Shown here: positions 27,854 to 36,179 of the stretch, piece after piece
Layout: the number at the start of each line of letters is the position of its first letter
Numbering within the stretch: position 1 is the first letter of the stretch
Origin: Variovorax sp. Root318D1
GTDB lineage: Bacteria; Pseudomonadota; Gammaproteobacteria; Burkholderiales; Burkholderiaceae_C
NCBI RefSeq assembly: GCF_001424835.1
Contig: NZ_LMCQ01000023.1
Location: forward strand, 249,688 to 313,687
Length of the DNA: 64,000 nucleotides
Direction of reading: 5' to 3'
Notes under the pieces: model-generated
The model's database searches: none
What the model saw: the letters and a program-made list of their open reading frames with translations, nothing else
What the model was told of the DNA's origin: nothing
Program-made: the position numbers and the translations under genes

Positions 27854-28815
27854 CGGGAAGCTTTCTTCTTTTTCTTGCGGGCATCGGCCGTGGTGGCTGC
27901 GCCGGCGGGTTGTGTGGCGGCATCGACCCGGGGCAGGCCTTGCGCGCCATGCAGCCAGGGCCGCACGGCCTGCAGGATGCGGCTCGCGGACTGGACCGCG
28001 CGCGGCGCGCGCAGCGCCACCGCGCTGGTCAGTGCCTCGATCAATGCAAGCACGCTGGTCTCGCAGTTCGGCCGATAGTTGGTTTCGGTTTGGCAATAGA
28101 GCGCCACGTCGGCCAGCGGCGCCAGCGGCGAACTCGGGCGGTCGGTCAGCGCCAGCACGGCGCAACCCTGACCCTTGGCGATCTGGGCCAGCGCCACCGT
28201 GTCCGTGAGGTAGCGCGGAAAAGTCAGGCCGATGAACAGGTCCTGCGGCCCGGCGTGCATCAGCGCGCGCGCCGCATGCGTCACGCCGCTGACGCTGGAG
28301 AGCATGCGCACGTCGTTGCAGCTGCCATCGAGCCCGTGCTGCAGCAGTCCCGCGAGCCATGCACTCGCGCCAAAGCCGGCAATGTAAATGGAGCGCGCCT
28401 TGCCGATGCGCTGCACCGCGGCCTCGCAAGCGGCGTAGTCCAGCGACTGGCGCGTGGCTTCGATGTTGCGGCGGCTTTCGTCGAGCGCGGTGGCGAACAC
28501 CTCGGCCACGGTGGTCGGACGCTCGAGATTGCCGCGCAGGCGCTCCACAGGCGCCACCAATGATTCAAACCCGCGCACGAGCTCGGCGCGAAAGGTGGCG
28601 TAGCCGTCGAAATCAAGCGCCCGAGCAAAGCGGTTGGCCGTGGCGACCGACACGCCCACGGCGGCGGCGAGCTCGTCGATAGGCAAGGTCGCAACCTGCA
28701 GTGGGTGCTCCAGCACGAAGTCGGCGACCTGGCGATGCGAACGCGTCAGCCGCGGCAGGGCCTGCGCAATGCGCTGGGCCACGGTGGTGCCCGTGTTGTC
28801 GACGTTGGTGCTCAT
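27850..28815 (-). CDS. RpiR/MurR family transcriptional regulator
   Basis: 321 residues. An N-terminal HTH_6 domain (about residues 14-90, with LPIDELAAAVGVSVATANRFARAL) and a C-terminal SIS sugar-isomerase-like domain (YIAGFGASAWLAGLLQH). It ends in a lysine-rich tail (KKKKK). It heads the peptide/glutathione operon and overlaps iaaA, so it probably controls its own operon. The effector is unknown; RpiR proteins usually sense phosphosugars, sometimes cell-wall amino sugars, which would suit a murein-peptide theme. Confidence 0.9.
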   Translation of the reverse strand: MSTNVDNTGTTVAQRIAQALPRLTRSHRQVADFVLEHPLQVATLPIDELAAAVGVSVATANRFARALDFDGYATFRAELVRGFESLVAPVERLRGNLERPTTVAEVFATALDESRRNIEATRQSLDYAACEAAVQRIGKARSIYIAGFGASAWLAGLLQHGLDGSCNDVRMLSSVSGVTHAARALMHAGPQDLFIGLTFPRYLTDTVALAQIAKGQGCAVLALTDRPSSPLAPLADVALYCQTETNYRPNCETSVLALIEALTSAVALRAPRAVQSASRILQAVRPWLHGAQGLPRVDAATQPAGAATTADARKKKKKASR

Positions 28816-28881
28816 GCGCGGGGTCGTGCACCCGAAAAAGGGGCGCCTGATGAAAATAGGTTTACAAATATAAGACAAAAA

Positions 28882-28893
28882 AGAAAATTTTCT
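28882..28893 (-). promoter_or_regulatory. Palindrome in the rpiR operon promoter region
   Basis: AGAAAATTTTCT is a perfect 12-bp palindrome in an AT-rich stretch of about 60 bases, unlike anything else near it. On the minus strand TATATT (28872-28867), a possible -10, follows about ten bases later. It lies about 70 bases before the regulator start and is a likely operator for autoregulation. Confidence 0.4.
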
Positions 28894-28970
28894 GTCATTT
28901 TTGATCGAAGGAGCAAATTGCAGGCCAGCAGCGGCCGCCCCAGAGGTCTGCGACGGTGTGCTCGGCGAGG

Positions 28971-29423
28971 CTAAGCCGGTGTTTTTTCCATGAACACGCT
29001 GAACGGGTCTGCCGGGTAATTTCCGAACGGCCCACGTTCGACATAGCCCGCTCGTGCATAGAAGGCCAATGCTTCTGGCTGGCTGATGCCCGTTTCCAAT
29101 GCGAATTTCTTGCAGCCCCTGGCGACGGCGGTGTTCTCGAGGAACGCCAGCACCTTGGCAGCGACACCCTGGCCACGGTGTTCCGGGCGCACGAACATGC
29201 GCTTGAGCTCGCCGTAGGCGCTCTCCAGAACGATGGCACCGCAGCCCACGGCCGTACCCCGCTGGTCGCGTGCAACCGCAAACAGCACGTGCGCCGCCGA
29301 CAGCGCCGCAATGTCGATGCCGTAGTGGCACTCCGGCGGATACAGCGGCTTTTGGTAGGCGTCGAGCGCCTCGACGAGCTGGATCACGTCGGGTTGATCG
29401 GGGTGTTCGAGCGCAATGTTCAT
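28971..29423 (-). CDS. GNAT family N-acetyltransferase
   Basis: 150 residues covering a single GNAT domain. The acetyl-CoA loop is VRPEHRGQGVAAKVLAFLE (motif A, Q/RxxGxG/A form), and the C-terminal FYARAGYVERGPFGNY is typical of the small YpeA/PhnO-like proteins. The start at 29423 is preferred; an upstream ATG at 29441 would overlap the neighbouring LysR gene end. Substrate unknown. It lies downstream of the LysR gene on the same strand, separated by about 14 bases. Confidence 0.88.
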   Translation of the reverse strand: MNIALEHPDQPDVIQLVEALDAYQKPLYPPECHYGIDIAALSAAHVLFAVARDQRGTAVGCGAIVLESAYGELKRMFVRPEHRGQGVAAKVLAFLENTAVARGCKKFALETGISQPEALAFYARAGYVERGPFGNYPADPFSVFMEKTPA

Positions 29424-29437
29424 GCGGAGATCTCTCT

Positions 29438-30331
29438 TCAACCGGGCGTGAGCCCGAGCACCCAGCGCTTGAAATGCTCCAGCGCCCCGGAAGCCGGCCG
29501 GCCTTCGGGATGGGCGAAGTAGTAGCCCTGGCGCACGTCCAGGTGGCGGTCGATCGGGATGACGAGTTCGCCGGTGCGCAATTCGCGTTCGATCAGGATG
29601 CGCGGCGCGAGGCCCACGCCCATGCCGGCGGCGGCCGCGGCGGTCACCATGGTGAAAAGTTCGTAGCGCGGCCCGCGCGAGGCGTGCACGGTGTAGTCCC
29701 AGCCCTGCTGCGCATACCAGTCGCGCCAGGCGTGTGCGCGGGTGCCCAGGTGAACGTGGCGGCAGCGTTCGAAGGCCGATTCATCCCAAGGGCCGTTGGC
29801 ATCGCGGAACGCGGGGCTGCAGACAGGCACCATCTCGCCCTCGGAAAAGATCAGCCCGCCCTGGGTGTCGGGCCAGAATTGGTCGCCAAAATAGATGGCA
29901 GCGTCGTAGGCGTTCTCCTGGAACGAGAAAGGCTGCGACCGCGCCGAGAGATTGACGGTGATGTTGGGGTGCCGGCGGCTGAAATCGGGCAGGCGCGGAA
30001 TGAGCCATTGCGTGGCGAAAGTCGGCACCACGGCCACTTCGAGCACAAAACCCATGTCGTGCCCGGCGCTGATTTCCAACGTGTCGCGGCGGATCTGGTC
30101 GAGGTGACGGCGGATGCGCGCCGCGTATTCGCGCCCCGTGTCGGTAAGAGTGAGGCGCCGGCGAACGCGCGAGAACAGCGGCACCCCCAGCCGCTGCTCC
30201 AGCGAGGCCACCTGCCGACCGACGGCGCTCTGCGTGAGGGCCAATTCGGCCGCTGCACGGGTGAAACTCCCCAGCCGTGCCGAAGCCTCGAAGGCCTGCA
30301 GCGCACCAAGGTTGGGAATGTCTTTTCTCAT
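29438..30331 (-). CDS. LysR family transcriptional regulator, GcvA-like
   Basis: 297 residues. N-terminal winged HTH (LGALQAFEASARLGSFTRAAAELALTQSAVGRQVASLE, shown in the gene at about residues 8-46) and a LysR substrate-binding domain. The VNLSARSQPF region, WRDWYAQQGW and the position resemble GcvA-type regulators. It is divergent from the FAD oxidoreductase gene, with 85 bases between starts, so it probably regulates that gene. Confidence 0.92.
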   Translation of the reverse strand: MRKDIPNLGALQAFEASARLGSFTRAAAELALTQSAVGRQVASLEQRLGVPLFSRVRRRLTLTDTGREYAARIRRHLDQIRRDTLEISAGHDMGFVLEVAVVPTFATQWLIPRLPDFSRRHPNITVNLSARSQPFSFQENAYDAAIYFGDQFWPDTQGGLIFSEGEMVPVCSPAFRDANGPWDESAFERCRHVHLGTRAHAWRDWYAQQGWDYTVHASRGPRYELFTMVTAAAAAGMGVGLAPRILIERELRTGELVIPIDRHLDVRQGYYFAHPEGRPASGALEHFKRWVLGLTPG

Positions 30332-30416
30332 CGTTGCTATTCTGCGTGCGGGGCTCGCGATTTTTCGCGGCGCTTGGGACAATGGGCCCGTTGGCGAACA
30401 GCAAAAAGGGTATTTC

Positions 30417-31589
30417 ATGCGTCGTGTGGTGATCATCGGCGGCGGCGCCATCGGCTCCTCCATCGCTTATTTCCTGAACCGGGATCCGCTGGAGGAACCG
30501 TTCGAGGTCACCGTGGTCGAGCGCGACTTCTCGTACACGCAGGCGTCGTCGACCTTGTCCGCCAGTTCGATCCGGCAGCAGTTCTCCACGGCCATCAACA
30601 TCGAGATGTCGCTCTACGGCATCGAATTTTTCCGCGGCCTTGGCGAAACCTTGCGCGTGGGCGACAACGTGCCCGACATCGGCCTGGTCGAGCCCGGGTA
30701 CCTTTACCTGGCGCCGACGGATGGTGTCGATGTGCTGCGCGAGAACCACGCGCTGCAAAAGGCCCATGGCGTCGACGTGCTCCTGATGGCGCCCGACGAA
30801 CTGCAGGCGCGCTTTCCGTGGATGTCGACCGAGGAAATCGCGCTGGCGTCGCTGGGCCTTTCAGGCGAGGGGTGGTACGACGGCTACAGCCTGCTGCAGG
30901 CCTTTCGCAAGAAGGCCATCTCGCAGGGGGCGCTCTATGTGCAGGCAAAGGCGACCGGCTTGCAGTGCAGCGGAAATCGGGTAACGGGCGTCGAGCTCGA
31001 CATCGGCAACGTGCTGCAGGCCGACTTGGTGGTCAATGCCGCCGGTGCGTGGGCGGCGAAGGTGGCGGGCTGGGCCGGTGTCGACCTGCCGGTGCGCGGC
31101 CGGCGCCGCATGGTGTTCAGCTTCTCGTGCCCCGAGACCCTGCCAGGCTGTCCGTTGGTCATCGACACGTCGGGCATCTGGTTTCGGCCCGAGGGTCGCC
31201 GCTTCATCTGTGGTTTTTCGCCGCCTCAGGACCGGGACCGCGACGATGCGCCGCTCGAAGTCGATTACCGCGTGTTCGACGATTTCATCTGGCCTGCCTT
31301 GGGCAAGCGCGTGCCCGCCTTCGAAGCCATTCGCATGACGGGGGCATGGGCCGGCTATTACGAGATGAACCTGTTCGACCACAACGCGATCCTCGGCCTG
31401 CATCCGGGCTGCGAGAACATGTATTTTGCCAACGGCTTCTCGGGGCATGGCCTGCAGCAGTGCCCGGCGGCGGGGCGCGGCGTGGCCGAGCTCATCCGCT
31501 ACGGCGAATACCGCGGACTCGACCTGTCGCCGCTTTCATTCGCGCGGATCCTGGAGAACCGGCCGCTGGTCGAAAAGAACGTGATCTAG
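30417..31589 (+). CDS. FAD-dependent oxidoreductase, DAO family
   Basis: 390 residues. The FAD-binding VVIIGGGAIGSSIAYFL lies at the N-terminus, VVNAAGAWAAKVA in the middle, and FANGFSGHGLQQCPAAGRG at the C-terminus, which resembles dimethylglycine/sarcosine or D-amino-acid dehydrogenases. No signal peptide or membrane segment. An AAAGGG lies before the ATG. Divergent from a LysR regulator, so probably an inducible amine or amino-acid oxidising enzyme. The exact substrate cannot be read from sequence. Confidence 0.88.
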   Translation: MRRVVIIGGGAIGSSIAYFLNRDPLEEPFEVTVVERDFSYTQASSTLSASSIRQQFSTAINIEMSLYGIEFFRGLGETLRVGDNVPDIGLVEPGYLYLAPTDGVDVLRENHALQKAHGVDVLLMAPDELQARFPWMSTEEIALASLGLSGEGWYDGYSLLQAFRKKAISQGALYVQAKATGLQCSGNRVTGVELDIGNVLQADLVVNAAGAWAAKVAGWAGVDLPVRGRRRMVFSFSCPETLPGCPLVIDTSGIWFRPEGRRFICGFSPPQDRDRDDAPLEVDYRVFDDFIWPALGKRVPAFEAIRMTGAWAGYYEMNLFDHNAILGLHPGCENMYFANGFSGHGLQQCPAAGRGVAELIRYGEYRGLDLSPLSFARILENRPLVEKNVI

Positions 31590-31640
31590 CCGGAGGCGGG
31601 GCAGGGGCGTACGATTGCTGCAAGTGAGGGTCACATCATC

Positions 31641-32672
31641 ATGACTGCACAGGCATTGATCGATACCGCACAGGCGCTGGTCGCCGCGGACAAGGGCTTG
31701 CTCGCCATGGACGAGAGCAACGCCACCTGCCACAAGCGCTTCACCAAATTGGGCATCCCCTTGACCGAGGACGCGCGGCGCGATTGGCGCGAACTGATCG
31801 TTACCGCGCCGGGCCTGGGCGCATGCATCAGCGGCGCGATCCTCTTCGACGAAACCATCCGGCAGCGAACCAGCACGGGCGCGTCGTTCGTCTCGGCGCT
31901 CGACGCAGAGGGCATCATTCCCGGAATCAAGGTCGACACCGGCGCCAAGCCGCTGGCGGGCCATCCGGGCGAAACGGTCACCGAAGGCCTGGACGGGCTG
32001 CGCGAGCGCCTGGCCGAATACGCTGGAATGGGCGCGCGCTTTGCCAAATGGCGCGGCGTCATCACGCCGGGGGCTGGCTTGCCCACTCGCGCCTGCATCG
32101 AGGTGAATGCCCATGCGCTGGCACGCTACGCAGCGCTGTGCCAGGAGGCGGGACTCGTTCCCGTCGTCGAACCCGAGGTGCTGATGGAGGGTGATCATTC
32201 GCTGGCACGCTGCGCGGAGATCACGGAAGACACGCTGCACGCGGTGTTCGCCCAGCTTCGGCTGCAAGGCGTGCTGCTCGAAGGCATGCTCCTGAAGCCG
32301 AACATGGTGCTGCCTGGGCAAGCCTGTCCGCAGCAGGAGAGCGTGGAAGAAGTGGCGGACGCCACGGTGGCGTGCCTGTTGCGCACCGTGCCTGCCGCAG
32401 TGCCGGGTATCGCATTTCTCTCGGGCGGCCAATCGGCGCAGCTCGCTTCTGCCCGGCTGAACGCAATGAACCAGAGATTCAAGTCGCGGCTGCCCTGGGC
32501 CCTGGCGTTTTCATATTCGCGCGCCGTCCAGCAGCCGGCCCTGGATGCCTGGAAAGGCGACCGCGCTAATGTCGAATCGGCGCAGAAAGCGCTCGTGCAT
32601 CGCGCGCGCTGCAACCAGGCAGCACGTCGCGGCAACTACGATGCGGCGACGGATGCGCCGAAAGGCGCCTGA
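31641..32672 (+). CDS. fba: Fructose-bisphosphate aldolase, class I
   Basis: 343 residues, full length for class I aldolases. ADKGLLAMDESNATCHKRF at the N-terminus carries the phosphate-binding DES region, KWRGVI contains an active-site lysine, and LLKPNMVLPG contains the Schiff-base lysine. FLSGGQSAQLASARLNAMN closes the barrel. It cleaves fructose-1,6-bisphosphate or runs the reverse reaction for gluconeogenesis. It ends three bases before the convergent msrA gene. Confidence 0.95.
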   Translation: MTAQALIDTAQALVAADKGLLAMDESNATCHKRFTKLGIPLTEDARRDWRELIVTAPGLGACISGAILFDETIRQRTSTGASFVSALDAEGIIPGIKVDTGAKPLAGHPGETVTEGLDGLRERLAEYAGMGARFAKWRGVITPGAGLPTRACIEVNAHALARYAALCQEAGLVPVVEPEVLMEGDHSLARCAEITEDTLHAVFAQLRLQGVLLEGMLLKPNMVLPGQACPQQESVEEVADATVACLLRTVPAAVPGIAFLSGGQSAQLASARLNAMNQRFKSRLPWALAFSYSRAVQQPALDAWKGDRANVESAQKALVHRARCNQAARRGNYDAATDAPKGA

Positions 32673-32675
32673 AAT

Positions 32676-33377
32676 TCACCCGCTCTTTGCCGGGTTCACC
32701 AGCACGGGCGTCGCCCGGTAGCTCTCCGGAAACAGCTTCTTGAGGTTCTCGAGCTTCGGCATGTCGTAGATCACGACGTAGCCGTATCTCGGATTGCGAG
32801 TAAGAAAGTCCTGGTGATAGGCCTCCGCCGCATAGAAGGGCTTCGACATTTCGATGGTGGTGGCCAATGGTTTGCCGAAGATCTTGGCCCGATCCAACTG
32901 CGCGATGTAGTCCTTCGCCACGCGGGCCTGCTCGATGTTCTCGGCAAACACAGTGGAGCGGTATTGAGGGCCCGTGTCCGGACCCTGCCGGTTCAGTTCG
33001 GTCGGGTCGTGCACCACAGAAAAAAAGATCTGCAGCAGCTTGCCGTAGCTGATCTGCTTCGGGTCGTAGACGATGCGCACCGATTCGGCATGGCCGGTGC
33101 GGCCGGAGCCCACCTGCTCATAACGTGCGGTCTTCGCATCACCGCCGGCATAGCCCGACACGGCGATGTTCACGCCCTTGACGCGCTGGAATATGCCTTG
33201 CACGCCCCAGAAGCAGCCGCCGGCGAACACGGCGGTTTCGTATATCGCGGTCGGCGGCGTCATCACATCGAACCTGGGCGGGGGCACGCGGCGCGCCGGC
33301 TCGGCGAACGAGGGCGCGGCGTGCCAGGCCAGGGCTGCGGCTACCAGCGTGCCGGCGGTGAGTGCAAGGAGTCTCAT
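32676..33377 (-). CDS. msrA: Peptide methionine-S-sulfoxide reductase, exported
   Basis: 233 residues. The catalytic motif GGCFWG places the nucleophile at C55. An N-terminal hydrophobic segment (MRLLALTAGTLVAAALAWHA, cut after PSFAEP) is a likely signal peptide, so this copy should act in the periplasm. HDPTELNRQGPDTGPQYRS is the family's conserved loop. The start at 33377 is the one that gives a proper signal peptide. It would repair oxidised methionines in envelope proteins. Confidence 0.94.
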   Translation of the reverse strand: MRLLALTAGTLVAAALAWHAAPSFAEPARRVPPPRFDVMTPPTAIYETAVFAGGCFWGVQGIFQRVKGVNIAVSGYAGGDAKTARYEQVGSGRTGHAESVRIVYDPKQISYGKLLQIFFSVVHDPTELNRQGPDTGPQYRSTVFAENIEQARVAKDYIAQLDRAKIFGKPLATTIEMSKPFYAAEAYHQDFLTRNPRYGYVVIYDMPKLENLKKLFPESYRATPVLVNPAKSG

Positions 33378-33500
33378 GCGTCGTCCTTCAAGGCGTTCGG
33401 TGCCACGCCGATGGTGCGACATTGCCGCCGTTTGGAACGGGCGTCAATGTCGCTTCCCCGCCTCTTGCTGCGCGAAATCCTGCTCGCCGGTCACGTCCGA

Positions 33501-35012
33501 TCAGGGCGGGCAGGGGCGTGCGGCGGCTGCGCCCGGCCGGGTCGCCTTGCTGGTGTTGCCTTCGTCCACCGTGCCCAACGGGCGCGTGAACGTGCAGCCA
33601 TAGGCCGGGTCCGCCACCGTGGCCGCGGTGATCACGTCGTCGCCCGCCGGCTTCACGCCGTCGCGCTCCCACTTGACCATGGCGTCGAAGGCCTCGACCT
33701 GTTCGGCGAGCGTGAAGTCGCAGTGCGAGATGCCCCGAACCGCGCGCTGCACCAGCCAGCCGCCGTTGCCCTTGGCCGCCACGCGCTGCTGGTAGATCTG
33801 CTCCATGCTGAAGGGCACGTAGAGGTCGCCCAGCGTGTGCAGCGTGACCACGGGAATCTTGAAATCCCCGTTGGCCTTGGGTATCCAGCGTAGACCGTCG
33901 GTGCGCAACCGGTTGGCGTCGGCGGCCGCGGTGAGCTTGAGCACCGAGGCGTTCAGGGCCGTGGTCCCCGGCACGTCGCCGTCGATGGTGTAGGTGAAGC
34001 GGTTGGTGTCGAGCGTGCTCCTGTTCAGGATGCCGTTGACCGTGCCGTCGCTGCCGAACACGCCCCACACCGCCGCGAACGAGCCGCCCTGCGTGAAGCC
34101 CAGGTCGAACATCGGCCGTTCGCCCCCGGTGAGGTTCTTCACCACCGAGGCGAACTTCAAACCGGTGGCCGTCGGCGTGCCCGGGAAGGCGGTGTAGAGC
34201 GTGCCGGTGACCTGGGCCTTGATGTCCGACCAGTTGACGGTGGGGTACTTGGGCAACCCGGCCAGCGCCTGCGCGGCGACCTGTGCGCCCGAGAAATAGT
34301 CGAACAGCTCGGTGTCGCCGAGCACGCCGCACATCGGCACCGCGCCGTTGTACTTCACCTTGTGATTGGCCGTGGCGTAGGCCTCGTCCTCGATGGCCGC
34401 CGCGGTGATGTGGCCGCCCATCGAGTGGCCCGTGATGTAGAGCCTCGACGGCGCCGCGAGCTCGCGGCCGTTGGCCTTGGCGATCGCGTTGAACTGCAGG
34501 GCAAGTGCATTGGTGTCTTCCACGCCGGCGCGTACGTCGTAGAAGTTCTTGCTGTAGCTCGAGGCGGCCCAGGCGTAGCCGTTCTGGATCAGGTAGCGGC
34601 GGATCGAAGGATTGTTCACCACCAGCAGGTTGACGTCGCCGGCATAGCCGTGCGCGTACATCACGAGCTTGCCGTTCCAGTTGGCGGGCACTTCGACGCG
34701 ATATTGCGCGCCGCCCAGCATGCCGGCCCAACGGCTGGTGGTGGCGTTGTCGATGGTGTCGCTTGCGTCGGCCGCGAGCGCCGCAAAAGTGGTGGCCGCA
34801 GGATCGGCGGGCGCGAATGAATTGCGGCTGTCCTGCAGCCGGGTTTCTTCAGGCGGGGGAGGAGGGGGAGGAGGCGGCGGCGCCGGTGGCGCGGGAGCCG
34901 GAGCCGGAGGCAGTGGCGTGAAGGCAAAACCGTTGCCGCCGCCACCCCCGCCGCAGGATGCGACGGCAAGGCTGGCTGCGAGGGCAAGAAATGTCAGGCG
35001 CGCTGAATGCAT
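33501..35012 (-). CDS. Lipoprotein with alpha/beta-hydrolase domain
   Basis: 503 residues. Lipobox VASC puts the lipidated cysteine at residue 20. Then come a run of glycines, a proline-rich linker (about residues 34-54) and a large alpha/beta-hydrolase domain. The nucleophile elbow is GHSMGGH with S197, an oxyanion-hole-like YAHGYAGD lies at about 119, and a late histidine, GISHCDF, is near 430. The substrate is unknown; an ester or lipid is most likely. It is probably anchored to the outer membrane, with the linker reaching into the periplasm or outside. No neighbouring gene suggests a pathway. Confidence 0.82.
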   Translation of the reverse strand: MHSARLTFLALAASLAVASCGGGGGGNGFAFTPLPPAPAPAPPAPPPPPPPPPPEETRLQDSRNSFAPADPAATTFAALAADASDTIDNATTSRWAGMLGGAQYRVEVPANWNGKLVMYAHGYAGDVNLLVVNNPSIRRYLIQNGYAWAASSYSKNFYDVRAGVEDTNALALQFNAIAKANGRELAAPSRLYITGHSMGGHITAAAIEDEAYATANHKVKYNGAVPMCGVLGDTELFDYFSGAQVAAQALAGLPKYPTVNWSDIKAQVTGTLYTAFPGTPTATGLKFASVVKNLTGGERPMFDLGFTQGGSFAAVWGVFGSDGTVNGILNRSTLDTNRFTYTIDGDVPGTTALNASVLKLTAAADANRLRTDGLRWIPKANGDFKIPVVTLHTLGDLYVPFSMEQIYQQRVAAKGNGGWLVQRAVRGISHCDFTLAEQVEAFDAMVKWERDGVKPAGDDVITAATVADPAYGCTFTRPLGTVDEGNTSKATRPGAAAARPCPP

Positions 35013-35197
35013 GAGGTGTCTCTCTCCGCTTTGTTGGTGTTGGGAAGAAGCCCGGCACAGCGGAGCCTCGCCCTACCGTAGAGAACGACCGTGCTATTTC
35101 GCTGAACCGGCGGGGCAGCGTAGGGGCGTTGCCGGGCGCGCCGGTCCGGGCTTTCCCGTAGCTGCTATCTCCTGCGCGACACCCGCGCGGGAGGGTT

Positions 35198-36100
35198 TCA
35201 GCCTTCCTTGCGCCGCGTCACCACCACGGTCGCGTCGAGGCCGTCGTAGGCCTCGGCATCGCCATACCAACTGCCGGAGATGGGAGCGGCCTGCGCCGGG
35301 TCGCGCGTGACGCCGACGCGGATCAGCTGCCCGCTGCCCATGAGGTTGTTGGTGGGATCGAAGGCGAGCCAGCCGATGCCTGGAAGATAGGCCTGCAGCC
35401 AGGCGTGCGTGGTGCCGGCGCCGGTCATCGATTCGCCGGGCGCCTGGGCCGCGCGGTCGAGTGCGGCGTCGTAGAGGTAGCCCGAGACGAACCGCGTCGC
35501 GATGCCCAGGCGCCGCGCGGCCTCCATCATCAGGAGCGCGTAGTCGCGGCAGCTCCCGCTGCCGAGCGCCAGTGTCTGCAGCGGCGTCTGCGTGCCTTCT
35601 TCGTCGCGCGCCTTGTATTCGAGACTCTGGCCGATGTGCGCGTTCATGCGCGCGAGCACTTCGCGCGTGCTGTTGGGCTGGTCGGTGTGCAGGAACTGGT
35701 GCGCCCAGCGGATCAGGGTTCCACCCGCATCGTCGTCGTGGTGCGGCCGCAGGTAATGCTCCAGGTCGAGGCGCTCTTGCACCGTATAGGCAAAGGGCAG
35801 GAACTCGGCCGCCGGATCGAGCGCGAGCTGGTCCTGCTGCGCCGGCACGTGCTCGATGGTGAAGGAGCACACGATGCGCAGCTCCGTGGCTTCGCCCATG
35901 GGCTGCACCAGCGCGACCGAGTTCGAATGCGGGTCCTGGATCAGCCGCGTGAACGACTGCGGGCTCACCTGCAGGTCGGTGGCCAGCACCCGCAGGTCAT
36001 GGCTGTCGCGCGGCCGGAACATGACGCGGTGCAGCCCGAAGGTCACCGGTTTCTTGTAGCGGTAGACGGTGGTGTGCGTGATGTCGTATTGGATGGCCAT
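35198..36100 (-). CDS. Transglutaminase-like cysteine protease family protein
   Basis: 300 residues with the bacterial transglutaminase N-terminal domain (about 1-90, MAIQYDITHTTVYRYKKPV) and a transglutaminase-like core. The triad is C184 (GSGSCRDYA), H232 (THAWLQAYLP) and D248 (FDPTNN). Such proteins are predicted peptidases or amidases, often beside alpha-E/circularly permuted ATP-grasp genes, which are absent here. The start at 36100 is preferred over a five-residue longer form. Substrate unknown. Confidence 0.9.
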   Translation of the reverse strand: MAIQYDITHTTVYRYKKPVTFGLHRVMFRPRDSHDLRVLATDLQVSPQSFTRLIQDPHSNSVALVQPMGEATELRIVCSFTIEHVPAQQDQLALDPAAEFLPFAYTVQERLDLEHYLRPHHDDDAGGTLIRWAHQFLHTDQPNSTREVLARMNAHIGQSLEYKARDEEGTQTPLQTLALGSGSCRDYALLMMEAARRLGIATRFVSGYLYDAALDRAAQAPGESMTGAGTTHAWLQAYLPGIGWLAFDPTNNLMGSGQLIRVGVTRDPAQAAPISGSWYGDAEAYDGLDATVVVTRRKEG

Positions 36101-36179
36101 GCGGAGCATTCTCACGTGTTGGCGTGCGCCGCGGTTGCTGAGGGCGGTCAGATGCCGCCGATTGCCGGGAAATGTGCGC

